This document shows positions 53,349 to 54,016 of a DNA stretch of 54,016 nucleotides, piece by piece. How positions within the stretch are numbered: position 1 is the first letter of the stretch; each line of letters starts with the position of its first letter. The translations under genes and the position numbers were made by a program. The notes under the pieces were generated by a model. It was not told the DNA's origin and made no database searches. It saw only the letters and a list, made by a program, of their open reading frames with translations. Location: contig NZ_LUKE01000008.1 in NCBI RefSeq assembly GCF_001592735.1, positions 1-54,016 on the forward strand. The letters run 5' to 3'. The stretch is from Bdellovibrio bacteriovorus (GTDB lineage: Bacteria; Bdellovibrionota; Bdellovibrionia; Bdellovibrionales; Bdellovibrionaceae).

Positions 53349-53817
53349 TTTTCGTTCTCCATATTTTACGGTCTTCCTTCATCAACAAATCCTGTGTCAG
53401 GCTTTCAATCAACCTTTGCTGGGACTGTTTAGAAGTTCCCTGCTCCTCAAGCTCCATGGTGTGTTCCGTGTTTTTCACAATTTCTTGCGCCGCTTTGCGT
53501 GCTTGGGCTTCAAGTGTGGCTTGTAAGCCTTGTCCTTTCGGAACTAAAAAATAAACAAAATCGCAATTCAAAGCCTCGGCCGTTTCTTGCATCGTCTTTA
53601 ACGTGACGCTGCCATTGATCTCATCTTTTTCAATGCGATCGATGCGCTGTTTGATCACGCCCAAGCGATCGGCTAAATCCTGCATCGTCATTCCTAAGGC
53701 TTCACGGATTTCATTCACCCACCCATACTTAGGAAGTCTGCTTAAAAGAAATCTTTTGGATTCTTCAAAGCTTCGATCAATCTGATGTCGACGCAGTTTT
53801 GCTGTCTTAGATCCCAT
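53308..53817 (-). CDS. Mobile mystery protein A, XRE-type regulator
   Basis: A 169-residue protein with an XRE helix-turn-helix (about 42-95: MTMQDLADRLGVIKQRIDRIEKDE) and a glutamine-rich C-terminal tail. It matches mobile mystery protein A, which is found beside the Fic protein B, often on mobile elements. The arrangement resembles a toxin-antitoxin pair with an autoregulator. GAAGG lies upstream of the ATG, and three operator-like palindromes lie further up. Confidence 0.82.
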   Translation of the reverse strand: MGSKTAKLRRHQIDRSFEESKRFLLSRLPKYGWVNEIREALGMTMQDLADRLGVIKQRIDRIEKDEINGSVTLKTMQETAEALNCDFVYFLVPKGQGLQATLEAQARKAAQEIVKNTEHTMELEEQGTSKQSQQRLIESLTQDLLMKEDRKIWRTKNENSKSSRRDTSG

Positions 53818-53834
53818 AAGTCCGCCTTCACAAA

Positions 53835-53918
53835 ATCTATCTATATGTAGATATAATACTACATATCGTCTATATATAGATAGACCTTAATAGATTAAAA
53901 ATCTATTTATATATAGAC
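53835..53918. promoter_or_regulatory. Three operator-like palindromes upstream of mobile mystery A
   Basis: Three 18-bp near-palindromes of form RTCTA-N8-TAGAY at 53835-53852, 53868-53885 and 53901-53918, each start 33 bp after the last. About three DNA turns apart, they would put bound dimers on one face. They lie in a very AT-rich stretch just upstream of the A gene and are likely where protein A binds. Confidence 0.65.
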
Positions 53919-53937
53919 AATATAACGGGTTTGGGAT

Positions 53938-53966
53938 TTTCAAAGGCCCTCTGTGGGCCCTTGAAA
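53938..53966. other. Hairpin near the window end
   Basis: A 12-pair stem with one mismatch (53938-53949 with 53955-53966) and a TCTGT loop. No T tract follows on either strand. It could be the 3' end of a gene beyond the window. No gene is seen from 53967 to 54016. Confidence 0.35.
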
Positions 53967-54016
53967 TACGATATAAAAGAACGAAATCCAGGTCAAAGGA
54001 TTATGTAAATTATGTG

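Noticed and set aside
53835-53918. A possible CRISPR array (three evenly spaced repeats)
   Set aside because: The units are 18-bp palindromes 33 bp apart with AT-rich, similar gaps, there are only three and no cas gene is present. They fit operators better.

Overview
The window looks like a chromosomal segment from a Bdellovibrio-type predatory bacterium (Bdellovibrionota). Support comes from a TIGR02147-family regulator, lipoproteins with an F-Q-N-C lipobox, a large share of exported proteins and outer-membrane barrels, tight packing with many overlapping gene ends, and moderate GC. This assignment is inference from gene content; no rRNA, tRNA, CRISPR array or insertion sequence was seen.

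Region 1 (1-5.5 kb) is a peroxide-defence block: oxyR faces away from ahpC, and ahpF follows ahpC, each ahp gene with its own hairpin terminator. A CPBP membrane protease and a small XRE regulator with a palindromic operator follow. Region 2 (5.6-12.8 kb) is metabolic: prpB, lplA and, 5 kb on, a citrate/2-methylcitrate synthase. Between them are exported proteins, including a pair made of a transglutaminase-elicitor-like protein and a protein with faint NIS-synthetase-like motifs. Region 3 (12.8-19.7 kb) has an acetyltransferase, a TIGR02147 regulator coupled to a small secreted protein, a thioredoxin-reductase-like flavoprotein with a divergent LysR regulator and a near-ideal operator, a lipoprotein metalloprotease and a PhoD-like phosphatase lipoprotein.

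Region 4 (19.7-31.3 kb) holds pepN and folE, then mostly envelope proteins: a barrel with a c-type haem motif, two other barrels, a YceI protein, a cytochrome lipoprotein, a putative TULIP/BPI-like lipid-binding protein and a Tat-exported amine oxidase. Region 5 (31.3-37.1 kb) is the most system-like part: a 2OG-Fe(II) oxygenase overlapping two half-transporters that together resemble one eukaryotic-type ABCC/MRP exporter, followed by mgtE. Region 6 (37.1-44.6 kb) has two exported proteins, a subtilisin-like protease fused through a membrane helix to a PilZ-like domain, a DUF502 protein coupled to a conserved 468-residue unknown, and a barrel gene bracketed by related hairpin repeats. Region 7 (44.6-52.8 kb) is mostly housekeeping and repair: pepA, an EEP-family hydrolase, apaG, acetyltransferases, a YcaQ-like glycosylase, a LapG-like protease, a zinc-finger-less MutM and a YihY/BrkB protein. 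The window ends with a mobile mystery protein A/B (XRE + Fic) pair preceded by three evenly spaced operator-like palindromes.

Two themes recur. Several genes have a -10-like hexamer 6-10 bases before the start codon and no Shine-Dalgarno sequence, suggesting leaderless transcripts. In two convergent pairs the terminator of one gene is written inside the 3' coding end of the other. All names are from motif recognition by eye; no database search was run.
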